Shown here in pieces: positions 13,566 to 27,600 of a DNA stretch of 64,000 bases. Position 1 is the first letter of the stretch, and the number at the start of each line of letters is the position of its first letter. The notes under the pieces were generated by a model. That model saw only the letters and a program-made list of their open reading frames with translations, did not search any database and was not told where the DNA came from. The stretch is from Diphasiastrum complanatum. Its lineage: Eukaryota > Streptophyta > Lycopodiopsida > Lycopodiales > Lycopodiaceae. The DNA lies in the NCBI GenBank assembly GCA_029204225.1, contig CM055109.1, forward strand, positions 22,718,422-22,782,421. Direction: 5' to 3'. Made by a program: the position numbers and the translations under genes.

Positions 13566-16500
13566 CTGCATGAAACACTAGCATTATAACCAGCACCGTT
13601 CAAGGAATTTTCTATCTCAAAACTCCTTCAGGGAAATTCATAGCAGAGACTGCTTGAGTACTTGATGATATTTTACCTGAGGTGCAGTTCTGAAGTCCAC
13701 ATAACCAGCTGGACAAGATTGCTTAGCATACGCTGGTGCTGGGCCATACGGACTGCACAAAGGAGGTACCTTGGGTCCTGACTGATTAAAATAGAGGGGA
13801 ATTCCTGGAGGAAAGTTGTTGTTGAAGACTCCATTGATAGCCTGGTTAACTACATCCACAAGTGTAATTGTCATGTTTTTGCTGTGGTTTAAAGTACCAT
13901 TACTCGTTTGCTGGTCTACACATGGAAGAATTTCATCTAGGTTGGTGTGAAATTCCGGGTGGGCCACCCATTCTTGCATCGCCACACAAGTATCTCCAAC
14001 AGCACTGCAATCTAATACCAGTAACGTTAGGCGACGCAACTTGAAATGTGGTAAACTAGGCATGCAGTCAAAGAGTAAAAATTGTTAGAATTCCACCTGT
14101 GTAGTCCTTCTGGTGCGCAGCAGAACAGGCAATAAATGACAGATTAATGTAAATCAGAGCAGAGGCAAGCAAAAGTGAACGTAGAGCAGAGACTAAAGCG
14201 TTGCGATCCAGAACAGAAACTATAAAGGAATAGCATTGTTTCATCCAAAATCAGTACATGTATAGCATCACTCTAATGAACATCCAGAAGGCTCGATTCC
14301 CTATTCGTCCCAAGGTAGGGTCCGAGGTCATGGCAGTAACCTCAATCCGGAATATTCCTAACTTGCTGACTCGGACTGATCCTGACTTCAATTAACTACG
14401 GCTGCGCATGTGTGAATGCAAAAAATTTCCAGCAAAAATAAAAGCAAAGAATAATCTAATACTTTGTCACATATATATCCCAGGCACTGAATAGCTAATG
14501 TTTTCCAGTAGCCCAGCATACATCTGTACTTAACTTGTTCAGTAGAATGAAAACTCCGCACAAAATCCATGTTGCTGCTACAAGAAGCCACCCGATGAAC
14601 ACTAATCTGTTCGAAATTCCAAGAATCAATTTAAGTGCGCTATGGTAAGGCTGTGATAAGGATTCGACTTCAAAAAACCGAATCGACGAACAGTATCCTA
14701 GCATAGGTTCAGTGTTCTTACGAGTATACAATGGATCGTACACCAAAAGCTACAAACACTGCAAGTAAAACAATGAAATAATCAGGACAAAATATAGTCG
14801 GCTACATTGCAACTTGACCCAAATACACAAAACAGTATCGAAGTTGATAAAACTTTTAGTGACTAATGTTAATATCAGAATGCAACAAGGACAATAGCAT
14901 TAAACATAAGTAATGCAAAGGACACGGAGACATACGGGTAAAGATTAGACGGAAGCATGTGGTCCTCCAAAAGAAAATCAGGTGTGTGTATTAACTGAAC
15001 TCAACACATCTACATATACTCTACCATCTGTCTGGCACACGCATTGTGGTAGTTGTATGTCAAAATTCAGTGATGTGTCAAAACAAAAAACACTTTAAGC
15101 TCCATACTAGTTTTCTTTTAACACCCGTCCATTTTTCTTTCACAACTACATGACATGTAACCGTTAACTAATCCTGAGCTGAATTGCAACTATTGATCCC
15201 CCCCTCAATTCAAGCTCCCTTATCGATAAAGCCCTTCTTAATTCCCATGGCATCTCTAAAATTACAGAATTTTTTCTTAGTTAAACTCTTTGTCATAAGA
15301 TATGCTATCATTTCCTTGGTAGCACAATAACTAAGACTACTCTCACCAATCTGCACCATATCTCTTACAGAGTGATACTGCAGGCTTATGTGCTTGCTTC
15401 TTTTATGGAATCCCCCATTCTTACATAAGAAAATACAACCTTGATTGTCACTTTGCAAGCTGAAATTCTCTATTTTGATCCCAACTTCACTGCTGACGTT
15501 CTTAATCCATATGTACTCCTTCGAAGCATGGCAAGCCATATATCTTGCTTCAGTCGTGGACAGGGCAACAAAATTCTGCTTAGTGCTCGCCCAGCTAATG
15601 AAAACATATCCTGATGTAGATTCTCTATCATCTGCATTCCCTCCCCAGTCCGAATTGGCACATCCTGCAACTAGTGTTTCATTCCCTGAATACACTATCC
15701 CATGCAATAGTTCCCTACAAATACTTCAAAACCCTCCAATGCGCAACACCAGGGTCATTCAAGAATTGACACAGCTTTCCCTCTATATGTCTGCCCTAGT
15801 GCAAATGGAAGCATACATCAAAGAACCAATCAGACTCCTGTAGGACCTAGTTGCCATCAGTGTCCTCTCCTCCTCATCTTGCGGCCTCGTATTCTTATCT
15901 AACTGCAACCCTAGCTCCATAGGTGTCAATGCAATTCCATCTTCATCCATTTTGAATTTTTTAATCAAACTTTTAACATAGTTTTTTTGTGATAATTTGA
16001 ACCAACCTTGCTTTCTATTGCGAGTCACTTCAATGCCAAGGAAATATCGTAATTAAGAGAGATCTTTCATTTCAAAAGTGGCTTGGAAGCATGACTTACA
16101 CTCATCAATCAATGCTAATGAGTTGCTCACCATAATGATATCATCTACATACAACGCAATGCAGATATAATGATTTTGTACCTCCTTGTAAAACGTACTT
16201 GTGTTTGATTGGCTCCTTTTGTAACCGTATGGAGTGACATTTGGCAAAGCTCTTGTGGGCACTCTATTGATAAGATAAGCTGCTGTAATCACAGCTTCTG
16301 CCCAGAATTCTTTGGTCAGCAGTCCCCTGTCATACAACATACATCTCACCGTTGCCATAATTGTCCTATTCTTTCTCTCTGAGACCCCGTTCTGTTGTGG
16401 ATTATATGGCGCAGTAAGTTCTCTTTTAATGCCTTCTTGAATACATAAGTCGTCGAGCGCTCTACTTCTATACTCACCGCCATTGTCTGTTCGCAACCTC

Positions 16501-19500
16501 TTTATCCGTTTGCCAACCTCCAATTCTGCTCGTGTCTTGATCTTCTTGAACATTTCAAGCACTTGCCCTTTAGTCTTGATGACCTCAATGTGTATCATTC
16601 GACTCTGATCATCAATGAATGACACAAAGTATTTGGATCCTCCCAAGGATGCCACTTCCATTGGTTGCACCAATCCAAGTACTTCCTGGTCTCTTTCAAC
16701 CCCTCCCTTGATATAAGCCTCACACCTTTCACTTTGCATTTGTCCTATTCCTTTCAATGGCAACACATGCAATAGTTGTTTGTCCATGTTGTTAACCTAT
16801 ACAAGCCATTGGATCTGCTCCCCAAAACAAAGACTCGGTCACCTTGTGTATGGTGCAATGCTTTTCAAAGAATCGCACTTCTAATCCAAGCTTTATTACA
16901 CAAGCGACTGATATCAGATTTTTAGCCAGATTTGGCACATGCAAAATGTCTCTTAATATTGTTGTCTTCCATTTCTTAGCCACAAGCATATGGGTCCAAT
17001 CCCTACTGCATCAATGGTCGTTTTATCTCCTATGACAACCTGCTTTCCTCCAAGCAATTAATATGTAAAGAACGACAAACGTTTGTAAGTCATGTGAGTA
17101 GTGGCTGCAGAGTCTATATACCATCCCTCATCATCTATAAACTTGCCTTCTATCCCTGATACCACAACAGGTACAACTTCAGTCATACTATCGCTTGAAA
17201 ATCCACTATCACTGGATGAATCGATCTCAGCCATCACGCTTTCCTGCTGCGCTGCCATTCGTCGTGTGTATACTATGAGTGCTATTACATTTATTTCTCT
17301 TCAACCTTCATTAAATTTGCTTGATCTGTGCTTTTCTTTCTCAGATCATCAAGCTTCTTGGGGCAACTTCAAGCTATGCGCCCCATTTCATCACAATAGT
17401 AGCACCTGACATCCTTTTTCTTGTTTCCATCCTTTCCCCACTGCTTCTTCTTTGAATCCTTCCAACCTTGTGAGGACTGTCCTTTGTCATGCATGAGTTC
17501 CCTTTTGTCATCCTTGACACTCAGCACCTTCATCTTGTGGTAAAGCACCATCACATCACGTGGTTGGATGGCTTTTCTGCGACATTCTTCTTGTAATAAT
17601 CGGCTTACTACAAAGTGCAGATCCAAACTATCTCACTCTCCCTCCAGTGACATGATGAGTGGATCATATGAAGATGGCAAGCTATTGAGTAGCGTATATA
17701 TTAATTGCATCTTCTCAACTGGCTCTAACATTCTTGATGTTGATGTAAAGGATCCTACTTTAGATGGTGATGATGATGGACCTTCATCAAGTCAAAAGAC
17801 AAGGGGAACATCAAGGGAAAGACATATGCCTTCAAGGCTCACATATGATGAGAAAGGTACGCAGGTGGAAGTGAATCATTTTGCTTTTCTCACATGCTTT
17901 GGTGAATCTTATTGTGTAGATGATACTATGCAAGTGGATGGATGTTTTCATGGAATGGATGCAAGTAATGGATCTGGAAAACAAGTTTTGTTCAATGACT
18001 TTGATGGCCAAAAAAACAGACAAATTGTCAAGTAGGCTTTCTCTTCCTTTGCTTGCATCTCCGCAGCTAGCTCTCGATTGCGTGGGAATCCTTTCTCATC
18101 GCACTCCAGTGTTTCCATTCCAGCCACCACATTCCATAATCCTCTATCTTTGAGGATCAGACACATTTTCCAACTCCATGTGGAATAGTTGGTCTCTTCA
18201 AGTCTCTCGACTATCTTTGAGTCTTGAAGATTTACCAGCTCTGCTATAGAGGTCTCTTCACAGAAATCTTGAGATGTCCTCCGTACTCCGTACTTCACAA
18301 GTTATGCAGTTAATCACTTGTCCTTTGCAAAATCATTACATGCATCTTGCCCCTTCGTGATTTGTGGGCCCATAACCCTTGATAAAACTTTTAGTGACTA
18401 ATTTTAATATCAGAACATCACAAGGACAATAGCATTAAAACATAAGTAATGCAAAGAAAACGGAGACATATGAACAGAGATTAGACACAAGCATGTGGTC
18501 GTCCAAAACAAAATCAGAAAGTGTGTGTATTAACTAAACTCAAAGCATCTACATAGATCATTGCAAGGAAGGTAGTGAGACTGAAAAGTTACATGAAATC
18601 AGGAAGTCACAAAGGATAAGAAAAGTACCAAAGCGCTTTAATGATCTGGTGCTTGTAGCAAAGCAGATGTTACTAGAACCAGCAAAATTTGATGAAGCAA
18701 TGAATTCACCACATAAGGAGCAGTGGATTCGAGCAATGGACGAAGAAATCGAAGCTATCAGGGTAAACAAAGTCTGGACTCCCACCAAGAGCAAATGTCA
18801 TTGGGTGCAAATGGGTATACAAGTTAAAGCATGGACCTGAAGGATAGGTTGAGTGTACAAGGCAAGAATTGTTGCCAAAGGTTATGCACAGAAAGAGGGA
18901 ATTGACTTTAAAGACACGTTTGCACCAGTTGCAAGGATCAAATCAATACGATTGCTTAAGCAAGGGCAGTGATCAGAGATCTACACACACATCAAATGGA
19001 TGTAAGAATGGCTTTTCTAAATGGAGAATTAAGTGAAGAGGTCTATATGAGACAACCTGAAGGGTATGAACAACATAACAACATGGTTTGTAAACTGCAA
19101 AGAGCACTCTATGGTTTAAAGCAAGCTTCTAGAGTTTGGTATGGAAAGATAGTTTGTAGATGCAGGTTTCAAGAAGAGCCAGTCAGATACAAGTACATTC
19201 TTCAAGGAAGTACAAAGTCATCACATTTCTATTGCACTGTATATAGATGACAACATTATGGTAAGCAGATTACTAGTTTGATTGATTGATATAAGTCATC
19301 CTTGCAAACCACTTTTGATATAAAAGATGTTGGTGAATTGCGATACTTTCTCGTTGAAGTGACTCGCAATAGGGAGAAGGGTTGGAACAAGTTATCACAA
19401 GAAAATATGTTAAAGGTTTGATTAAAAAATTCAGAATGGATGAAACTGGGATTGCATTGACGCCTATGGAGCTAGGGTTGCAATTGGATAAGAATATGAG

Positions 19501-21176
19501 ACCCCAAGATGTAGAAAGAACATACATGGCAACAAGACCCTACAAGAGTCTAATTGGATCTTTGATGTATGCAGCCATTTGTACTAGGGCAAACATCTCC
19601 ACAACAATAGAAATTTGGAAAGTTGAGTCAATTCTTAAATGATCTTGGTATATCGCATTGGAATGCAACAAAAAGGGTTTTGAAGTATTTGCTAGGAACC
19701 AATACATATGGAATAGTGTATTCAGGGAATGAAGCATTGATTGCGGGATATGCCAATTCGGATTGGGGAGGGGACATGGATGACAGAAAATCTACATTAG
19801 GATATGTATTTATCACGGCAAACGCAATGATTACCACCAAGCAGAAGTCTGTCACACTGTCCACGACAAAAGCGGAGTATATGGCTTATGTCATGCTTCG
19901 AAAGAATACATATGGATTAAAACCTTCAGCAGGGAAGTTGGGATTAAAATAGAAAATTTTAGCTTGCATAGTGATAATCAAGGCTATATTTTTTTTGTCT
20001 AAGAATGGGTTTCATAAACAAAGGAAACACATAAGCCTGCAATATCACTTTGTAGGAGATATGGTGCAAATTGTTGAGATTAGTCTTTATTATTGTGCTA
20101 CTAGGGAAATGCTAGTTGATCTCATACGAAGAGTCTAAGTAAAGAAAAATCCTATATGTTCAGAGATGTCATGGGACTTAAACAGGGCTTTATAGATAAA
20201 GGAGTTTGAATTGAGGGAGGGATTGATAAATGCAATTCAATTTAGGGTAAGTTAATAGTTACTTGTCAAATGGGTGTGAAAGTAGATGTGGCGGGTGTTA
20301 AAAGAAAATCAGTTAAGTGGTGGGTGTTAAAAGAAAAACAATTTAAAACTTAGAGAACATTGTAACACGTCACTGATTTTGACATGTAACTACTGCAATA
20401 TATGTGCTAGGCTGAAGATAGAATATATGTAGATGTTTTGAGATCAATGAATTTACAATTCATGTTTTCGACGATCATTCACGTGCATTTATTGTTTGTT
20501 CATATGTTTTGTACTTTGCATTGTCCATGTGTTTACGTGTTTTTCCTCGCTACTTTCTGATATCACTAAAAGCTTTATCACGGAGCATATAAATGTCTCC
20601 TGAAACAAACAACTACTAGATTGAAAGAATAATTAGCAAAAGTAAACAAAATTCTACTCTACTCTCATGAATGATATATTAGAAAGATGAACAATGGACT
20701 ATTGTACAACTAGAGGTGTACAACAAAGCAAAGATGTATATAACAATCATATCACAATGGGCCCTTGTTAAAGAAAGCAAGGATAGAAAATGAAGCAAGT
20801 ACTAACAAGGAACAGTGAGTAGAGTTTCATGAGACGTAGACCAGCAAGGTCTCCTACTAACCATGAAACTCGATCTCAAAGCAATACACCGTCATCGGTC
20901 CCGACTCTAAAAAGGATATTTGACTCATCCTCTGATAGTGTCTCGGCCTCAAGGTCTACTCCGGAGCATCTCCTTGAGAAAAAGGAGGTAATATAGGTCT
21001 AGGAATCCTAGTGTACCATGCTTTCCACAAACCACGGTTCAAACCTCGAACCGCGGTTTGATTGATCAAACCGAATGAGGCCGGTCGCGATCCAAGATCC
21101 GGTGCAAACCAGCTTGATGAAAATTTGAGTCCAAGAGCCTGAATCGGGCCATTATAGTCCACAAGTGTGTGTGTGT

Positions 21177-21268
<92 letters not shown>

Positions 21269-21380
21269 TTTATTGATGTCTTTTCCATGCCAAAAGGCAT
21301 ATAAGACAAAAGAAGTACATGTCAAGTATGTGGTAACCAGGAGAGCGTCTAAAGCATCTCCAATGCTGTAATAAAGAAAA

Positions 21381-21432
<52 letters not shown>

Positions 21433-21601
21433 CGTCTTTTCCATGCCAAAAGGCGTATAAGACGAAAAGGAGTAAAACATAGAAAATGGAACTCGGATGG
21501 AACAATGTCGTCAACAGAAAACTAAACTAAAACGTAGTTCGCTATGTTAAAAAGCTCATCTCGAGGTCCTTACCCGCAAAAGAAGCTGCCCTAACTCTGA
21601 C

Positions 21602-21651
<50 letters not shown>

Positions 21652-24600
21652 AATTTCAAAATTATGATACTCTTAAGCTCTTAGCTCTTTTTGGTGGAAG
21701 TTGGAAGTTGGAGCTTGCCACTTGGCTCTATTATAATTTACGATTATATTGTCCTGAGTCCTGACTCCTAACTCCTAGGACTTGAGTCCTTCCTTGGTAT
21801 TTTGAAACTTTATTTTGGAGGTTAAACTTTGACATGTCACATTTGTGAAACTTGAAATTCGAATTGATCATAGATGAACCACGAATCTTTGGTTGAAACT
21901 TGAAACTTGAGTTTTCAACTAACAATGGCACATCATTCAAATGTTACAAGCTTGAGGAGATCCAGCGCCTCTGGCGAAGTAGATGGAAATGGTTTCATCA
22001 CCCCTTGGATGCCATGGCCCACATACTCAATCCATTGAGGAGGATTGAGCAGCAGTACGATGATCGAGATCTTAGAGATGGTTGGAATGCCTATGTCTCT
22101 CAAGTTTATCCTGATGTACACGTGCAGGATAAGCTCTTGGATGTGAGCTCCACATATTTAGGCATGAGACTATGGAATTCTCCAGTGGGTCTGCAAAGTT
22201 GAGGCAGGGTAACATAATCTAATCCGTGATCAATCATCATTGCAATTTGAATTTTGCAATTGTTAAGTCTATTATTGAAATTGATTATTGCATAGCCACT
22301 TAATGATTCATGAATCATAATATCAGAGAAATTCCAATTCTTAGAAGTTATTACCTCTTCCGGGGGATTGGAGTTCAAAGGGCGCTGGACTTTGGGGCAT
22401 GGCAAAAACTTCTGAGGCCCCAAGGGGGTCGGAATCATCGAACATGTCCATAAACTGTTGCGTCTTCGGTGAAATTGCTCTCGTTCGTGGGGTGACGCGG
22501 CCCCCTGTGATTGGAATTGTAGTTCCAATAGTCACAGACTGTCCCTGAGAGGAAGCAGAGGCAAGGGAAGCATCAGAGACGGGGGGAATCGGTAGTTCAG
22601 TGCGAGTGATGCCAAAAGTTGTAGCACAGTGGACGATGGTTGCCTAGTCCTTCGACGTGTCGTTTGTATTTTGTGGGTGTGGCAATGTTGATGATACATT
22701 TGTCACTTGTGGCTATTTAGTATTAAGCTTTAGCCAAGTTGAAACTTCAAACTTGAAAGCTGAGAGCTCTAGCCTGAGGCCTCTAACTAGTAACTATAGT
22801 AAGAACTAGAACTTGTTACTTGACACTTGTGAGTATTAAGTATGAGTCTTGAAATTTTATGGTTTAGATACATTTCTGAACAATGAATTGTAATTTGAAT
22901 TTTGTGAGAATTCTTTAGCTTACGAAATTGATCCCTCTCTCTTTGATCTCCTTAAGCATTATCTTTATTGCTTTCTAGGGTTAGTTCCTGCCTATGTGCT
23001 GCTTTCCTAGCCTAGCTATTGATCCGTTGTGAATTAGTTTGTAACTTGGTATCAGAGCACTTTCTGGCCGGAAATCCTTTGTGGCTGTTTTCCACGGTCT
23101 TTGGTGGCAGCTTTAGTTGATAGTTAGTAGTAGTACTTTCTCTTAAGTTAGCGGCCGCTTTCACAAAAAGAAAAAATTTAAGCAAATTTTTTTGCGGCAA
23201 TCCCAACGGATCTCCGCTACATTTGGCGGCACTTCTATTGGCTATTCTGGTGGCATTTCCAACAGATTTTAGCCTCCTATTTGCTTGCAATCTTTGCATC
23301 TCTTTTGCAAACTTTTCCTTCACATTCAATGGCAGTTTTGGCAATTGTAGCACCTCTTTTTGCAAATCGTTTTCAGCTTTGTTTGGAGGCTGTCCCCCTA
23401 CTTTCCCACATTCGTGAGCACTTTTTCGGCCCATTTGCAAATCTAATTGGTGGCTGTCCAACAACCTACTTCACCATCTTTTTCAGCCTTTTTGTTGCCC
23501 ATTTTTAGCCAGTTTTTTTGAGTTTTCTCCTTATCATTTGGAGGTATTTTTCAGTATCATTATATAGCTTTTGTGGTAGTTCCTACTTTCATTATTTTAT
23601 GCCATTCTTAGCTACTATTTTTCCAGCTTTCATATCTACTTTGCTGCTCAAGTTTTTGATCATTGTTTACATCCTTTTGGCTTTTTTTTAGTTCTGTTTT
23701 TGGTGCTTTGAACTAGACTAAGTTGGGATGACTACAAAAGTCCTCTCTCTTAGGTTTTTGTCTACTTCTCTTTACTTTTATCACTGATTTATGATGGCAT
23801 CTTCATCCCCATCTACTAGTGAGACACCTCAGCTAAACACATTCAACAAGCTGTTGAATGTGTTATATCTGGGATTTCTTCCCATTTTGACGTGGTCACC
23901 ACAAGCTTTACCTCGCTTCAGTCATAGATTGACGCCTTACACCCTCCTCATCGTCTTGGAAAGGCCCCTATGACATCTCATAGCTTTGGAGCTACTTCAT
24001 CACCTTCTCTCATTGGCAATCCTTGTGGTACCTTGCCAAACCTTATGCCATCTTCTCATAGCTTTAGAGCTACTTCATCGCCTTCTCCTGTTGGCAGTCC
24101 TTTGGGTAGCCCTATCATCCCTACCACTCCAAGTTATGATCAAAATCTCAGGTGTTGAATCAATGAAGCATAAAAGACAGCAATAGACTAAAGCCTTACA
24201 AGCAATAGACAAGACAATACGTTCTCCCACGAAGAGCCCAAGCAATACCAATCAATAATCTGAAAAATGAGTGTACAAATGCCCCTATAAATACCCTACC
24301 AATGAACCCTAAAATAGGAATTCAAAAGTAAAGGGAGGCAAAATGTGGAGGGAAAATAGTGCGCCCTCCTACGGGCCCCCACTCCACATATAACCATATA
24401 ATAAGGGCCCAAGGCCAGTCAATGTCATAAAAAAGGACCCAGTGCGGGTCATAAGCATATATATAAAATGCGTAACCAGAAATATACATAACCAACAGTA
24501 AATCTAAAGAGGCCTGCGGAATATATGCAGAATAGCCCAATAGGCCTGTATCCTGTAGTCCGTAACTCTCCCTGGCTATAAAGAACATTGCCCCAAATGT

Positions 24601-27600
24601 AGGCAAAATAAGATAAGAACCAGTGCCAGAGAAAAATACCTGCATCAAGATATCCCATCTGAAAAAGGAACATCAAGAGAAGCCGGAGCATCCCGAGAAG
24701 CAATGGTAGCTGCAAGTGATCGAGCCTGATCAGCCAAGATAGGGGTATGATAAAAAACATTAATGGGCTCACAAGTAGCCTCCTCAATAGGACGACCATC
24801 CCACTGGACCAAAAACTGAACCTGCCGATGACGACGACTATGCAATAAGCGCACCTGTAAAATAGCAGCTGGCAGGAATGGAAAAAGCTCTGGATCTGTA
24901 GGAAATGAAGAATCTTGAGGAGCATCATCCTCAATAGCAGCACGTAATAAACTGACATAAAAGATATCACAAGCCCGAGTAGCAGCAGGTAACTCAAGAC
25001 GATATGTAACTGGACTGAGGCGCTCAAGAATCTGAAAAGGCCCATAATAGCGCGGCGCAAGCTTCTCAGTAGAAGCAAGACCCTCTACAAAACGATGGCG
25101 AGCAAAGCGTAACCGGAGAAAAACAGTATCTCCCTCTGCAAACTCAACATGGCGCCGATGACGATCAACAATGGTCCTGTACCGCTGCTGAATATGCTCT
25201 AAATGAGTAGCAGCTCTAGTAATACTCTCCCGAGCACTCGAAAGATAAGATGAAATAGTAACAGGTGCATCATCTGGAGGAGCAGGTATACCGGGTAGAA
25301 CTGGTGAGTATCCATGAGCAAGCAGGAAAGGAGAACACTTGTGCTGGAACTAACAGAACTGTTATAACTATACTCAGCCAAACATAAATGTTGATCAGCA
25401 GGCACAGGCCATGAAAGAATAGAACGGACCTTACGAGGGTCGAGACGAACAGTACCATTAGTAACAAAGAAGCCCAAAAACTCGATTTGTACAACAACAA
25501 AAGAACATTTAGAACGTTTAGCATACAGATGATGAGTAACTAACAAAACAAAAACAGAACGAACGTGCTGAACATGAAGAGAAAGAGAGTGGTGCTATAA
25601 ATGAGGATATCGTCAAAATAAACAATGACACACTTTCCAAGCAGAGGACGAAAGATGTTATTCATGACATTTTGAAAAGTGGGCGGGCCATTGGTAACAC
25701 CAAAAGGAAGGACACGAAACTCAAACAGACCAAAGTGGGTATGGAAATCTGTCTTGTGCTCATCAGAAGGATGCATACGAATCTGGTGATAACCGGAACG
25801 GAGGTCAAGTTTAGAAAAGATCTTGGCTTGGCCTCACTGGTCAACTGGATCATCCATATGAGGGATAGGGTTCTGATTACGGATAGTAAGTTTATTTAAA
25901 GCACGATAATCTATACATAGACGTTTAGTACCATCCTTCTTATCAACAAGTAAAACAGGAGCACCAAAAGGACTGTGGCTAGGAACAATAAGGCCTTGAC
26001 GTAATAAATCAGACACTTGACGCTGGACTTCCTCGCGCTCAACAATAGACATACGAAAAGGAGGACGAGAAGGAGGTGATGCAGAGGAAACAAGGTCTAT
26101 ATGGTGGTTGACATCTCGTAAAGGTGGTAACTAAGTCGTCTCTCTAAAAACATGCTCAAATTTATGCAACAGTTCAGAAAATACCTGTGGCAAAATCCGC
26201 AATAGGCTAAACTGGCTGAACAGAAAGAATAGCTGCACAGTGGGCCTTTGGGAGGCTCCGTATGAACTGCTTCCCAGGAAATAAGCTGATAGTCCTGCCG
26301 AGAATCAATACCGGAAAATATATGCTGAGTACCATCATGAGAGAATGTCAATGTCTGCTGCTGGAGGTCTACTGTAACCGCACCAAGGGATGCAAACCAA
26401 TCAGCACCGAGGATAAGATCGTACCGTGTAAGTGGAATAATATGAAAATCTGCCTGACCAAGGAAGTCTCCAATCCGATATGAAAGCTGCTGATACATCT
26501 GCGTGCTAGGAAAAGAGCGTGCGCTAGCAACCTCAACATGCAGGGGATGAGGCGTAGTGACTGGCATAGCACGAATGCGTGTAGTAATATGACTGCTGAG
26601 AAACGAGTGAGTGCTACCCATGTCAACAAGGGCAATAAACTCATGACCAGTGATACATACGCGGAGACGGATATGGCATGGACCCGGCTTACCGGCCCAA
26701 GTAGCATAAGCAAGCTGAGCATGGCATACAACTAGATCAGGGGGATCAGGAACAGGCTCAGTGGGTGTGGCAAACTGATCAACAGGTGGGTCATCATCAA
26801 GAATATGAAGGCATATGGTAGAATCAGGACTATCATCAGGTGTGTCAGCATCATAAAAATAGATGGCAATAGCAGTGGCAGGCTGTCGGCAATCACGGGC
26901 GATATGATCAGGACTCTTACAATTGAAACATAAGCGCTTCTCATGGATCTCAGACATCTCAGGCTGTGAGTAGCAACAAACAAAAATAGGACGAGGAGAA
27001 AAAGGAGGACGTGGTGCAGAAGGAAAAGTGGACGAAGGTGAACTGACAGATGTGGGACTAGCAGAGGATGGAGAGGAAAAAATAGGACATGTGAAAGGAC
27101 GCGAAGGACTAGAAACAGAGGAAGAGATGGGAGAGTACTTGTGCTGCAGTGCGATAACAAGGGAGATGGCGTGAGAAAGAGTGAGTGGAGAAAAAGAAAA
27201 AACATCATACTTGAGTGTGCCTTGTAGACCAGCAACGTAGCGAGAGATGAGCTCCAATGTAGAAATATCTGGGAATAGATAGGAAAGCTCTGTAAACCGT
27301 GTCGTATAAGCAGCCAAGTCACCAGTGTGAGATCGAAAGATGTCGCGTTGTCGAATAAGCCACTGAGGTTCAATCATCGCTAGGCGGAGTGCTGTCATAA
27401 ACTCTGTCCAACTAGCAAGGCCAGGGTGTGAAGCCGTCTGGCGAAACATGCGCCACCAAGTAGCAGCACGGACCTCCAAATGTAAAGCAGCCAAATGTAT
27501 CCGCTGAATGTCAGTCTTAGGAAACATAAGGAACCAATCCTCGAGTTCATTCCCATCGGATGACCCAAAATACACAGTAAGCTGAACCTTATCCTTAAAG

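Larger units (their letters stand above)
14845..18558 (-). mobile_element. Ty1-copia element (copy C2), internally deleted, 5' LTR cut
   Basis: Minus-strand copia with a 3' LTR at 14845-15196 and a 5' LTR piece at 18380-18558 that matches the 3' LTR and then breaks off in mid-LTR. Domains in coding order: gag (18298-17948), gag knuckle region (17626-17369), protease (17258-17058), GAG-preIN (16989-16792), integrase (16787-about 16210) fused to the end of RT (about 16210-15783), RNase H (15707-15210). The copy is broken by stops and frameshifts and lacks most of RT. The break at 18558 is also the start of copy C3 on the other strand. Confidence 0.9.
18558..20580 (+). mobile_element. Ty1-copia element (copy C3), 5'-truncated, head-to-head with C2
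   Basis: Starts abruptly at 18558 in the integrase-RT linker and runs through RT and RNase H to a polypurine tract (GAGGGAGGGAT) and an LTR at 20224-20580. It matches C2 in RNase H and LTR, so both are the same family in opposite orientation. The 5' half and 5' LTR are missing. Confidence 0.9.

Noticed and set aside
23012-23464. 150-codon minus-strand frame
   Set aside because: Antisense to the leader of a plus-strand LTR element, with low-complexity composition.
24449-25078. 209-codon Leu-rich frame at the 3' end of the gypsy element
   Set aside because: Shadow of the integrase tail and chromodomain in another register.
26732-27373. 213-codon frame overlapping the gypsy gag
   Set aside because: Alternate-register shadow of the true gag-protease frame, Leu/Ser-rich without motifs.
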